Source: CAYNFQ01 sp964396715 (GTDB lineage Bacteria > Patescibacteriota > Microgenomatia > Daviesbacterales > UBA10151). From it: DNA of 52,361 nucleotides. A model generated the notes under the pieces. That model did no database searches and was not told where the DNA came from. It saw only the letters and a list, made by a program, of their open reading frames with translations. The stretch spans positions 1 to 52,361 of the forward strand of contig CAYNFQ010000006.1 of the NCBI GenBank assembly GCA_964396715.1. Direction: 5' to 3'. Positions 12,894-21,253 of the stretch are shown here, one piece after another. The translations under genes were made by a program, and so were the position numbers. Position 1 is the first letter of the stretch. Each line of letters opens with the position of its first letter.

Positions 12894-15794
12894 ATGATAG
12901 ATAAAATTATTATCAAAGGTGCTAGGGAACATAATTTAAAAAACATTGACTTAGAGATTCCAAAAGGAAAACTGGTTGTTTTAACTGGGATTTCCGGTTC
13001 AGGCAAATCTTCTTTGGCTTTTGATACCCTTTACGCTGAAGGCCAAAGGAGATATGTGGAATCACTCTCTGCTTATGCCAGGCAGTTTTTAGGAGTGATG
13101 GATAAGCCGGATGTGGATTTAATAGAAGGTTTATCCCCTGCTATCTCCATTGACCAAAAAGGTGTGTCTCATAACCCCCGCTCAACTGTTGGTACCACCA
13201 CTGAAATTTATGATTATTTAAGGCTTCTTTTTGCCCGCATTGGTCACCCTCATTGTCCAACTTGCGGCAGGGAAATTAGCAGGATGTCAGTTGAACAAAT
13301 AGTGGGACAAGTGATAGGGAACCCTTCGACTCGCTATGCTCGCTCAGGGTCTTCGAGAAGAATAATGATTTTGGCGCCGGTTGTCAAGGATAGAAAGGGA
13401 GAATATTCGGGAGTTTTTGAAGATTTAAGGAAGAAAGGGTTTTCCAAAGTCAGAGTTGATGGGCAAATCAGAGATCTATCTGAAGATTTCATCCTGATAA
13501 AAACTAACAAGCACACTATTGATTTGGTAATAGATAGATTGGTACTGGATACAAAAATTGTTCATGAACAAAATTTTATCTCAAGATTGTCCCAAAGTAT
13601 TGAGACAGCGCTTAAAATGGGTGAAGGTTCCGCAATTGTTTCTGATATTTTGGATGCATCTTTAGAATTCCCCCAAAATCCTAAAAAAATGCAGGATCAT
13701 TTATATTCAGAAAGATTTGCCTGTCCGGTAGACAATATAGCTCTTTCCGAAATTGAACCCAGACTTTTTTCCTTTAATTCCCCGCATGGAGCATGTCCAA
13801 CCTGCACGGGTTTAGGATCACTTTTAGAAATTGATCCTGAGGTGGTGCTAAATCCAATTCTTTCCATCGCCGAAGGCGGGATTTTACCCTGGTCGAAACT
13901 CGCCACTCATGAAACCTGGTTTTCTCGCCTCATTGAAGCTGTAGGCAAAGAATATGGTTTTGATTTAAATACCAGATTGGGACAATTATCTGAGAAAGCC
14001 AGAAATGTGCTTTTGCATGGATCAGGTGATGAGCAGTTTAGAGTTGAAGGCAGAAACAGACAGGGGAGATGGACTCACTTTTATTCCACTTTCCAAGGGT
14101 TGGTGCCATATCTTAAGCAAAGATATGAGGAATCTGAGTCTGATTATGTCAAGGCCGAAATTGAAAAATATATGTATAAAGAAATCTGTCCCAAATGTCA
14201 CGGCGCAAGGCTCAAAGATGAAGCTTTATCCACAACCATTGATGGATTAAATATTGCCGAAGTGGTGACACAGTCCATTAATGAAGCCTTGGAATGGGTA
14301 AAAAATCTTAAATTGTTTGAGCGGGAACAACAAATTTCAAAGCCTATCTTAAAAGAAATTATATCCAGACTCCAATTTTTAATTGATGTTGGTTTGGATT
14401 ATTTAACACTAGATCGTGCTGCCATGACCTTAGCTGGTGGGGAATCACAAAGAATCCGACTGGCTTCCCAAATAGGGTCAGGTTTGTCCGGAGTTTTATA
14501 TGTGTTGGATGAGCCTTCTATTGGTTTACACCAGCGGGATAACTTTCGACTGATTGAGACTTTAAAAAACTTAAGGGATTTAGGAAATACTGTCATTGTC
14601 AATGAGCATGATGCGGAGATGATGGAAAATGCCGATCTCATGATTGAAATCGGGCCGGGGGCAGGTGAGCATGGGGGACAAATTGTGGCCATGGGAACAC
14701 CCGAACAAATCAAAAAAAATCCTCAATCATTAACAGGACAATATCTGTCAGGAAAAAAGGCAGTGAGAGTGAATGGAGAGTTAAGGCGAGAGCCAGTGAA
14801 GATGGGTCATCTCAAGTTGGTGGGTGCCCGAGAGCATAATTTGAAAAATATTAATGTGAAATTTCCTTTAGGCAAATTCGTGACCGTTACCGGTGTGTCA
14901 GGATCTGGTAAATCCACGTTAATCCATGATATTTTATATAAAGCTCTGGCTCAAAGAATTTACAGATCCAAAGAAAGACCAGGTGCGCATAAAGATTTAG
15001 AGGGTGTGGAATATGTGGACAAAGTGGTTTTAGTGGATCAATCACCAATTGGCAGAACTCCCCGCTCAAATCCGGCCACCTACACAGGAGCTTTTACATT
15101 TATCCGCGAATTATTTGCCTCCTCACCTGAGGCTAAAGTCAGAGGTTATAGACCTGGCAGGTTTAGCTTTAATATCAAAGGCGGCAGGTGTGAAGTTTGT
15201 GAAGGGGAGGGGCAGTTAAAAATTGAAATGCAGTTTTTGCCGGATGTTTATGTAACTTGTGAATCATGTAATGGGGCAAGGTACAACAGGGAAGCTTTAG
15301 AGATTCATTTTAAGGATAAAAATATTTCAGAGGTTTTGGATATGACAGTAGAAGAAAGTTTGACTTTCTTTGAAAATATTCCCAATATTAAAAATAAACT
15401 TCAGGTATTAAATGATGTGGGCTTAAGTTATATTAAGCTGGGGCAGCCGGCACCGACTTTGTCCGGAGGTGAGGCCCAAAGGATTAAATTATCATCCGAA
15501 CTTTCCAAAAGGCAGACCGGCCAGACTGTTTATATTCTGGATGAACCAACTACAGGTCTACATTTTGCAGACATTGAGAGGTTGTTAACAATCTTAAGAA
15601 AGCTTGTGAATTATGGTAACACTGTAATCATTATAGAGCACAATCTGGATGTGATAAAAAATACCGATTGGGTAATAGATTTGGGTCCTGAAGGCGGAGA
15701 TAAAGGCGGAAAAATTATTGCCGAAGGCACTCCTCAAAATATAGCCAAAATCAAATCCTCCTACACTGGCCAATATCTGGCAAGGATAATATGA
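12894..15794 (+). CDS. uvrA: Excinuclease ABC subunit A
   Basis: A full-length UvrA of 966 residues with two ABC modules. Walker A motifs are in GISGSGKSSLAFDT and GVSGSGKSTLIHD, signature motifs in LAGGESQRIRLASQIG and LSGGEAQRIKLSSEL. Zinc fingers have CPTCGREI, CPVD...CPTC and CEVCEGEG/CESCNGAR. It recognises bulky DNA lesions and recruits UvrB. The segment NPSTRYARSGSSRR before IMILAPVV replaces a short loop of ordinary UvrA and is encoded by a palindromic repeat, an in-frame insertion of about 9-10 residues. A TATAAT lies 57 bases upstream. The downstream HAD gene overlaps the stop by 4 bases. Confidence 0.97.
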   Translation: MIDKIIIKGAREHNLKNIDLEIPKGKLVVLTGISGSGKSSLAFDTLYAEGQRRYVESLSAYARQFLGVMDKPDVDLIEGLSPAISIDQKGVSHNPRSTVGTTTEIYDYLRLLFARIGHPHCPTCGREISRMSVEQIVGQVIGNPSTRYARSGSSRRIMILAPVVKDRKGEYSGVFEDLRKKGFSKVRVDGQIRDLSEDFILIKTNKHTIDLVIDRLVLDTKIVHEQNFISRLSQSIETALKMGEGSAIVSDILDASLEFPQNPKKMQDHLYSERFACPVDNIALSEIEPRLFSFNSPHGACPTCTGLGSLLEIDPEVVLNPILSIAEGGILPWSKLATHETWFSRLIEAVGKEYGFDLNTRLGQLSEKARNVLLHGSGDEQFRVEGRNRQGRWTHFYSTFQGLVPYLKQRYEESESDYVKAEIEKYMYKEICPKCHGARLKDEALSTTIDGLNIAEVVTQSINEALEWVKNLKLFEREQQISKPILKEIISRLQFLIDVGLDYLTLDRAAMTLAGGESQRIRLASQIGSGLSGVLYVLDEPSIGLHQRDNFRLIETLKNLRDLGNTVIVNEHDAEMMENADLMIEIGPGAGEHGGQIVAMGTPEQIKKNPQSLTGQYLSGKKAVRVNGELRREPVKMGHLKLVGAREHNLKNINVKFPLGKFVTVTGVSGSGKSTLIHDILYKALAQRIYRSKERPGAHKDLEGVEYVDKVVLVDQSPIGRTPRSNPATYTGAFTFIRELFASSPEAKVRGYRPGRFSFNIKGGRCEVCEGEGQLKIEMQFLPDVYVTCESCNGARYNREALEIHFKDKNISEVLDMTVEESLTFFENIPNIKNKLQVLNDVGLSYIKLGQPAPTLSGGEAQRIKLSSELSKRQTGQTVYILDEPTTGLHFADIERLLTILRKLVNYGNTVIIIEHNLDVIKNTDWVIDLGPEGGDKGGKIIAEGTPQNIAKIKSSYTGQYLARII
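13322..13351. repeat. Family-2 palindrome inserted in frame in uvrA
   Basis: ACCCTTCGACTCGCTATG followed by CTCGCTCAGGGT has complementary ACCC/GGGT ends and a repeated ACTCGCT/GCTCGCT word. The same type occurs between genes at 8143, 28256 and 30786. It encodes PSTRYARSGS in the loop before IMILAP. Confidence 0.8.
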
Positions 15795-16444
15795 CAAACA
15801 GAGAATTTGATGCAGCGCTATTTGATATAGATGGAACCGTTCTTGATACCACTAGCTATATTCTTCAGGCTTATCAACACACATTTCGGCTTCACTTAGA
15901 TAGAGAGATTACCTGGGAGGAAGTAGTACCGGTCATGGGTTTACCCTTAATTGAGTGTTACCGCCATCTTGCGAATTTGCAAGAAGTAGATCATCTAATA
16001 GTTAGTCATAATGAATTTCAATATCAAAATTTATCTCTTGCTGTAGCCTACCCTAACACATTAAATACTTTAATAGTTTTAGCAGGGAAGGGAGTAGGTT
16101 TAGGAGCTATTACCTCTCGCTATGGTGATCAAGTAACAGAGACTTTAAGAATGACCGGTATAGGTGATCATTTTCAAGTTATAGTTACACCTTTAGATGT
16201 AGTAAAACCCAAACCTGATGCAGAATCAGTCGTTAAAGCATTAGAATATCTAAAAGTGTCTCCAGAAAGAGCAGTAATGATTGGTGATAGCCCGTTTGAT
16301 ATATTAGCTGGCAAAAGTGCTGGCACAAAAACTATCGGAGCATTATACGGTTTTCATGGACAAAGTCTTACTGAAGTCAAACCTGACTATTTGGTTAATG
16401 ATATCTCTGAGATAATCCCCATAATAATAGGTGGAAAACAGTAG
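15791..16444 (+). CDS. HAD-superfamily phosphatase (phosphoglycolate phosphatase-like)
   Basis: A 217-residue HAD hydrolase. Motif I is FDIDGTVLDTTS with the nucleophile Asp, motif II is the Ser/Thr in AITSRYGD, motif III the Lys in VVKPKPDAE, and motif IV MIGDSPFDILAGKSAG. The helical cap between motifs I and II fits the phosphoglycolate phosphatase/PpaX subgroup. The substrate is probably a small phosphorylated metabolite. The ATG overlaps the uvrA stop by 4 bases, so the two genes are cotranscribed. Phosphoglycolate from oxidative DNA damage is a possible link to repair, by inference only. Confidence 0.88.
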   Translation: MTNREFDAALFDIDGTVLDTTSYILQAYQHTFRLHLDREITWEEVVPVMGLPLIECYRHLANLQEVDHLIVSHNEFQYQNLSLAVAYPNTLNTLIVLAGKGVGLGAITSRYGDQVTETLRMTGIGDHFQVIVTPLDVVKPKPDAESVVKALEYLKVSPERAVMIGDSPFDILAGKSAGTKTIGALYGFHGQSLTEVKPDYLVNDISEIIPIIIGGKQ

Positions 16445-16564
16445 TTTAACTTCTCACCTTTCAGGTTTTCGGTTTCACTCAGACTCATGAGTGTCCGCAC
16501 AAATTTTTCCCATAACTTCACGATCGTAATACTAATGGGGTTAAGTATTGTAGAAAATTAGGTA

Positions 16565-16581
16565 GCAACCTTCGAGGTTGC
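16565..16581. repeat. REP-like palindrome flanking the second RAYT, left
   Basis: GCAACCTTCGAGGTTGC is a perfect hairpin (7-bp stem, TCG loop). The identical 17-mer occurs at 17309-17325 on the other side of the transposase gene. Confidence 0.85.
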
Positions 16582-16624
16582 TGCACGAAAGTTCCTGGGT
16601 TAATGCTTAATACCAGACCCGGAG

Positions 16625-17290
16625 CTAATGTTCTTCATCTATATCTATAAGCTGATGTTTTATCTTTTCCAATTTCCGTCCGTAATCTATTTGGGCCTCA
16701 ACAAACTCCTTGTACCTCTTCCGTTCATCTGGGGTAAAGAATCCCAGAATTTCATTTGTAGAGCAAAATGTATCAATTGGCTTAATACATTCCAAGTAAG
16801 AGGACCAGCGATAATCCTCCAGATTTTTTACCAATCCGGATACAATTGGATTTAAATGAATATAACGGGATACATGTATTAATTGCTCATCAGATTCAAT
16901 AAGTACTGCTTTAAAAGCCCCTTGAAATAGAGGGCCAACCCGATTATATTTGGTATTAAAATACTTGGTAAAACTATTGGATATTTGGCTCATAAATTTA
17001 GAAATACCATTTTCTTTTAGCTGGCGAATAAGAAAATGAAAATGATTAGGCATAAGACAATAACAGATTACTTCAATTATCTTTTCCTGGCTTAACGGTT
17101 TTAGCAGTATTATTTCTGACTTGGAAAATTTCGAGAAACTGGGTCTTGGACCCATGAATTGATAATAGAAGATGACTTTTAAAAATCTTGCGTAATCTCT
17201 TTGTTGGGTGTATATGTTCCTTTTTTCGCTACCGCGATTATAGATATGGTAATACTCTCCTGTTGCAAGTGGTGTAATCCTTCCGGGCAT
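16625..17290 (-). CDS. REP-associated tyrosine transposase (RAYT), second copy
   Basis: A 221-residue Y1/HUH transposase. The RAYT mark is GEYYHIYNRGSEKRNIY, the HUH motif is in LMPNHFHFLIR (His83, His85), followed by VGPLFQGAFKAVLIESDEQL and VSRYIHLNP and the family ending DYRWSSYLE. It is a diverged relative, not a recent copy, of the protein at 10278. It is bounded by two identical REP hairpins, so the whole unit may have moved as one. It lies between the uvrA-HAD operon and the transglutaminase gene. Confidence 0.9.
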   Translation of the reverse strand: MPGRITPLATGEYYHIYNRGSEKRNIYTQQRDYARFLKVIFYYQFMGPRPSFSKFSKSEIILLKPLSQEKIIEVICYCLMPNHFHFLIRQLKENGISKFMSQISNSFTKYFNTKYNRVGPLFQGAFKAVLIESDEQLIHVSRYIHLNPIVSGLVKNLEDYRWSSYLECIKPIDTFCSTNEILGFFTPDERKRYKEFVEAQIDYGRKLEKIKHQLIDIDEEH

Positions 17291-17308
17291 ATAACTCTAT
17301 TCTACGAT

Positions 17309-17325
17309 GCAACCTTCGAGGTTGC
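17309..17325. repeat. REP-like palindrome flanking the second RAYT, right
   Basis: GCAACCTTCGAGGTTGC is identical to 16565-16581. It lies 18 bases upstream of the transposase start codon. Confidence 0.85.
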
Positions 17326-17362
17326 AAGCTACAGGTTAGATTGGCTTTCCTGATGATGATTT

Positions 17363-17371
17363 TGCTACAAT
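17363..17371 (+). promoter_or_regulatory. Extended -10 promoter of the transglutaminase gene
   Basis: TGCTACAAT is an extended -10 (TGn plus TACAAT). Six bases later comes the ATG at 17378, so initiation would be leaderless and would select that ATG rather than the one at 17372. Confidence 0.5.
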
Positions 17372-17377
17372 ATGGGG

Positions 17378-19285
17378 ATGTTTAAGAAGCTTTTTTTGGC
17401 TGTTCTATTATTTTTATTTTCCCTAATCCCTAACCCCTATACCCTAAAACCTGTATTTGCTGCAGAGGAGTTTGCCACCTCTTATGATGTGGTTTATGAC
17501 GTAGGGTTGGACGGAGTTACAACTGTCACTGAAAAAGTTACCCTGAAGAATTTAACTTCCCAATATTATGCCAACCAGTTTAAGCTGATGATCGGCGCCA
17601 CCCAAATTTCCGATATTAAAGGTTCTGACCCTGGTGGAGCTCTGGAAACTTCATCCGAACTGAAGGATACCTCAACCACCATCAATGTTAAATTTAATCA
17701 GCAGGTGGCGGGTTTAGGCAAGGAGCTGCCCTGGACCTTGCAGTTTAAATCCAAGGATTTTGCTGAAAAATTGGGTAAGGTTTGGGCAGTGCACGCTCCC
17801 AAAGTCTCCTCAACTGCCAATTTGGAAAACTATAATTTAACAATTTCTGTGCCTACTTCCTTTGGCGAACCAACCCTGATCAGCCCTACTCCCAAAAGCC
17901 AGACTACTGCCGGCAGCAGAATGTTTTTCACCTTTGAGAAAGATCAGCTTTTAGAATCCGGAGTCTCTGCCAGCTTTGGCAGCATTCAGCTTTTTGATTT
18001 TGACCTTTCCTACCATTTGCAGAATGATAACTTAGTTCCCATCCTGACCAATATTGCCCTGCCTCCAGATACCTCCTTCCAGGATGTCATTTTCCAAAGA
18101 ATTGAACCTAAACCGTTGAATGTCACAGTTGATACGGACGGCAATTATCTGGCTTGGTACCGTCTCTTACGCGGGCAGAAGATAGATATTAAGGTTGTCG
18201 GATCTGCCAAACTTTATACCAAATCCAAAGTAAAAAACCCTATCATGGAGGAGAGTGTACGGGAAAAATACACCAAGGATGATAAATATTGGGAAAGCAA
18301 TCATCCTCAAATTGCCCTCACTCTTGCCAAAATTCTAGAGCCTGAAAGTATCCGGGATTCATCGGACAAGGTCAGATTAATCTACAAATATGTGGTGAAC
18401 TTGCTAAAATATGACTCCTCAAGACTTGAAGATTCCGCCATTGGCGGGGTTGATAGACTGGGGGCGGTGACTGCCTTAAACAACCCCAACTCCGCTGTTT
18501 GTATGGAATTTACCGACCTTTTTATAACTTTGGCAAGGGCAGCGGGGATTCCGGCCAGGGAACTGAACGGGTTTGCCTATACTGCAAATACTACTTTGCG
18601 CCCTCTTTCTTTGACCAGGGATGTTTTGCATGCCTGGCCCGAGTATTGGGATGAAAGACGTGGTTGGGTGATGGTAGACCCGACCTGGGAAAATACCACC
18701 GGTGGTGTGGATTATTTTTCCAAGCTTGATTTAAACCACTTTATCTTTGCCATTAAGGGTTCTTCCTCATCCCAACCTCCGCCGGCAGGTTCATACAAAA
18801 TTCCGGGCGAGGATACCCGGGATGTGAAAGTCACTCTCTCTGATATTGATTTTTTGGGGAAGAGTCAGATTGATGTGAAGATAGAATCTGAGGAGCCAAT
18901 TCTGGCAGGATTCCCGTCCAGACTCAAAGTTAAAGTTATCAACTTGGGGAATGCAGTCTACCCTTCAAGCAGTTTTGATATTTTGGCGCAAAATTTAACA
19001 ATTTTGGATGGAAAAGATCAAAAATTAGGCCCGATACCCGCATTTGGTGAGGCCAGCTTTGAATTTAATATCAGGACCAAATCGCTTTTTGACACATATG
19101 ATGACCAAATCAGGGTTTTAATCGGCAGTTTAAAATTCACCAAAGATGTCCACATTAAACCTTTTATTATTTTACAGACAATCCCGTTGATTTTTGCAGG
19201 AGTAGTTTTGGGGATGGGCGGTATTTATTTGCTGGTTTTGGGCGGTTTGCTTTACAGGAGAAAAATACTTAAAATCTCCAAGTGA
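17378..19285 (+). CDS. Secreted, membrane-anchored transglutaminase-like protein
   Basis: The start MFKKLFLAVLLF is chosen because the -10 box overlaps the earlier ATG. A signal peptide ends near FAAEEF. A long beta-rich ectodomain follows, then a transglutaminase-like core with AVCMEFTDLFITLARAAGIP (Cys377 counted from the earlier ATG), VLHAWPEYWDE (His420) and WVMVDPTWE (Asp436). After a beta-rich segment comes a C-terminal membrane helix and a basic tail. It may cleave or crosslink surface or peptidoglycan peptides. Part of the signal region (IPNPYTLKP) is encoded by CCCTAA-type repeats that recur at 39052. The uvrC ATG overlaps its stop codon. Confidence 0.85.
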   Translation: MFKKLFLAVLLFLFSLIPNPYTLKPVFAAEEFATSYDVVYDVGLDGVTTVTEKVTLKNLTSQYYANQFKLMIGATQISDIKGSDPGGALETSSELKDTSTTINVKFNQQVAGLGKELPWTLQFKSKDFAEKLGKVWAVHAPKVSSTANLENYNLTISVPTSFGEPTLISPTPKSQTTAGSRMFFTFEKDQLLESGVSASFGSIQLFDFDLSYHLQNDNLVPILTNIALPPDTSFQDVIFQRIEPKPLNVTVDTDGNYLAWYRLLRGQKIDIKVVGSAKLYTKSKVKNPIMEESVREKYTKDDKYWESNHPQIALTLAKILEPESIRDSSDKVRLIYKYVVNLLKYDSSRLEDSAIGGVDRLGAVTALNNPNSAVCMEFTDLFITLARAAGIPARELNGFAYTANTTLRPLSLTRDVLHAWPEYWDERRGWVMVDPTWENTTGGVDYFSKLDLNHFIFAIKGSSSSQPPPAGSYKIPGEDTRDVKVTLSDIDFLGKSQIDVKIESEEPILAGFPSRLKVKVINLGNAVYPSSSFDILAQNLTILDGKDQKLGPIPAFGEASFEFNIRTKSLFDTYDDQIRVLIGSLKFTKDVHIKPFIILQTIPLIFAGVVLGMGGIYLLVLGGLLYRRKILKISK

Positions 19286-20592
19286 TGATACCGAGCTTTT
19301 TAGACAAATCTCTGATTCCCCAAAGAAGCGGGGTTTATATTTTTAAAAATGGTGATGGTAAAGTTTTATATGTTGGCAAGGCAATAGATTTATATCACCG
19401 GATAGCTTCGTATTTTAACAAAAACCAAACCTTAAAAACTGCCAATTTGGTTTCAAAATTGCAGGATTTGGAAACAATTGTTGTTGAATCAGAATTGGAA
19501 GCCTTAATTTTGGAGGCAAATTTAATTAAAAAATATCTGCCTCCGTTTAATGTTAGATTAACCGATGATAAGGATTATTTATATATAGGTATAACCGACG
19601 AAGATTTCCCCAAAGTGATAACTTTAAGAAGAATGGATCTGGGGAAAATGAAAAGATACTGGGGGCCTTTCCCTTCAGGCAGAACTGTAAGAAATACTTT
19701 AAAACAATTAAGGAAGATCTTTTCCTGGTGTTCTAATCCTTCTAAGTCATTAGCCTCACAAGGTTCAACCTTTCGTGCGTGTTTTTATTTTCATTTAGGT
19801 CTTTGCCCCGGGGCTTGTGTTGGGTTAATTTCAAAACAGAATTACAATACAATTATCAGGAATTTTTCTAAATTCTTGGATGGCAGGAAAGATGAGTTGG
19901 TGGAAGATTTAACTGCTCGGATGATGAAGACATCAAAAGAGCAGCGGTTTGAAGAAGCCGGAAGAATTAAGAAAATACTGGATGGAATAAATTATATGAC
20001 CCAAGCCAACAGGGTCTCAGCTTACCTGCAAAATCCTAACTTTTTGGAAGATGAAAGGCAGTTATCCCTGGAGCAATTGCAAAAGGATCTTAAGCTCTCA
20101 AAATTACCTGAAAGAATTGAAGGCTATGATATTTCCAATATCCAGGGCAAAAATGCAGTTGGTTCCATGGTGGTTTTAACTCAGGGTGAAATAGATAAGT
20201 CTCAATACAGAAAATTTAAAATTCACATCAGTGGTAAACCCAATGATGTGGGGATGCATAAAGAGATGATGAGCAGACGCTTGAAGCATGAGGAATGGCA
20301 ACTGCCTGACCTGATTATAGTAGACGGAGGTAGGGGACAAGCGCGTGCAGCGCAATTTGAAATTAGAAATTTGTTCTTCCGAAGGAAGTTTGAAAAACAA
20401 TTAGAAATTCCTCTTTTTGGCCTTGCCAAAAAGAGAGAGTGGTTATATCCTCCGGAGGGCGAGGTTGTCAAATTATCCAGCAAGAGTCCTTCACTTAAAC
20501 TTTTGCAAAAATTAAGGGATGAATCCCACAGATTTGCCGTTAGCTATCACCGAAAGCTACGTGATAAGATATATGTAACAAGTAACAAGTAA
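19282..20592 (+). CDS. uvrC: Excinuclease ABC subunit C, lacking the C-terminal HhH domain
   Basis: A 436-residue UvrC, against about 600 usually. The GIY-YIG nuclease domain is in SGVYIFKNGDGKVLYVGKA. A cysteine cluster region and the UVR motif (EQRFEEAGRIKKILDGI) follow. The RNase H-like nuclease domain has EGYDISNIQGKNAVGSMVV and LIIVDGGRGQ. It should make the dual incisions around a lesion. The protein stops after SYHRKLRDKIYVTSNK, where others continue into helix-hairpin-helix motifs; the last codons are GTAACAA tandem repeats. A loop before RACFYFHLGLC (NPSKSLASQGSTF) coincides with an imperfect AAGGTT/AACCTT palindrome resembling the RAYT flanks. Confidence 0.93.
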   Translation: MMIPSFLDKSLIPQRSGVYIFKNGDGKVLYVGKAIDLYHRIASYFNKNQTLKTANLVSKLQDLETIVVESELEALILEANLIKKYLPPFNVRLTDDKDYLYIGITDEDFPKVITLRRMDLGKMKRYWGPFPSGRTVRNTLKQLRKIFSWCSNPSKSLASQGSTFRACFYFHLGLCPGACVGLISKQNYNTIIRNFSKFLDGRKDELVEDLTARMMKTSKEQRFEEAGRIKKILDGINYMTQANRVSAYLQNPNFLEDERQLSLEQLQKDLKLSKLPERIEGYDISNIQGKNAVGSMVVLTQGEIDKSQYRKFKIHISGKPNDVGMHKEMMSRRLKHEEWQLPDLIIVDGGRGQARAAQFEIRNLFFRRKFEKQLEIPLFGLAKKREWLYPPEGEVVKLSSKSPSLKLLQKLRDESHRFAVSYHRKLRDKIYVTSNK

Positions 20593-20606
20593 CAAGTAAC
20601 AAGTAA
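20575..20606 (+). repeat. GTAACAA tandem repeat at the uvrC end
   Basis: The heptamer GTAACAA is repeated about 4.5 times across the uvrC stop codon. It encodes the last residues, VTSNK, and the spacer before the next gene. Confidence 0.9.
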
Positions 20607-20611
20607 TTATA

Positions 20612-21013
20612 GTGAGAAAAATTCTAAGATTTTATTTAATAAATGTAGTGTCCCTTTGGGTGACAACCCAGCTGGTTTCTGGTTTGACATACACTGGCGG
20701 GCTAAAAAGTCTGCTGGTTGGGGGACTGGCTTTCTCGCTGATCAATCTTCTTTTGGTTCCTTTTCTGAAAATTCTTTTTTTGCCTTTGAATATTTTAACT
20801 TTGGGTATTTTTTCCTGGCTGATTAATGTTTTGGCTTTGTATGCTTTGACCACTGTTGCCCCCCATTTCAAACTCCTGTCTTATCATTTTGCAGGATTTA
20901 CCTACAACGGTCTCACTGTTCCTGCCGCTGATTTGACCCCTTTTTGGGTAGCTGTTTTAGCTTCATTGGTCATCGGAGTCATCACTCATTTCTTACAATG
21001 GCTTTCCCATTGA
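20612..21013 (+). CDS. Phage-holin-superfamily-IV-like membrane protein
   Basis: A 133-residue protein starting at GTG with four hydrophobic segments. The family-like stretch LAFSLINLLLVPFLKILFLPLNILTLGIF-type (visible as LINLLLVPFLKILF and LPLNILTLGIFSWLINVL) matches the four-TM holin superfamily IV proteins widespread in bacterial chromosomes. Despite the name there is no phage context here. Function is unknown, perhaps membrane permeability or lipid related. It follows uvrC after a short spacer made of tandem heptamers. Confidence 0.8.
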   Translation: MRKILRFYLINVVSLWVTTQLVSGLTYTGGLKSLLVGGLAFSLINLLLVPFLKILFLPLNILTLGIFSWLINVLALYALTTVAPHFKLLSYHFAGFTYNGLTVPAADLTPFWVAVLASLVIGVITHFLQWLSH

Positions 21014-21022
21014 TGGTATAAT
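20993..21022 (+). promoter_or_regulatory. secG promoter, probably leaderless
   Basis: TTACAA (20993-20998) and TATAAT (21017-21022) are 18 bases apart. The GTG at 21031 follows 8 bases after the -10 box, which favours GTG over the upstream TTG at 21025. Confidence 0.55.
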
Positions 21023-21030
21023 AGTTGCTT

Positions 21031-21246
21031 GTGAAACCTGTCATCTCTTTAATTCAAATTATTTTCGGAGTGCTTTTGGTTCTGGTAATTATCATTCAAC
21101 AAAAAGGCTCGGGATTGGGGAGTGCTTTTGGGGGTGAGCTGGGCTTTTATCGGACTAAAAGAGGCGCCGAGAAGCTGCTTTTTTATGCCACAATTGTCCT
21201 GTCTGTTGCCTTTTTGATTTCCTCAATAGCAGGCTTAATTATTTAA
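21031..21246 (+). CDS. secG: Preprotein translocase subunit SecG
   Basis: A protein of about 71 residues with two membrane helices. The SecG marks are VIIIQQKGSGLGSAFGG in the cytoplasmic loop and KLLFYATIVLSVAFLISS in the second helix. SecG assists SecYE-SecA protein export, which the many signal-peptide proteins of this window would need. The start is taken as GTG (VKPVISL) from the promoter position; a TTG two codons earlier is possible. Confidence 0.92.
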   Translation: MKPVISLIQIIFGVLLVLVIIIQQKGSGLGSAFGGELGFYRTKRGAEKLLFYATIVLSVAFLISSIAGLII

Positions 21247-21253
21247 ATGCTTT

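Noticed and set aside
20575..20606. CRISPR array
   Set aside because: The repeats are 7 bases without spacers. No array of 24-37-base repeats with unique spacers exists in the window and no cas gene is present.
20612..21013. Prophage indicated by a holin-like gene
   Set aside because: No other phage gene is present, and four-TM proteins of this superfamily are common chromosomal membrane proteins.
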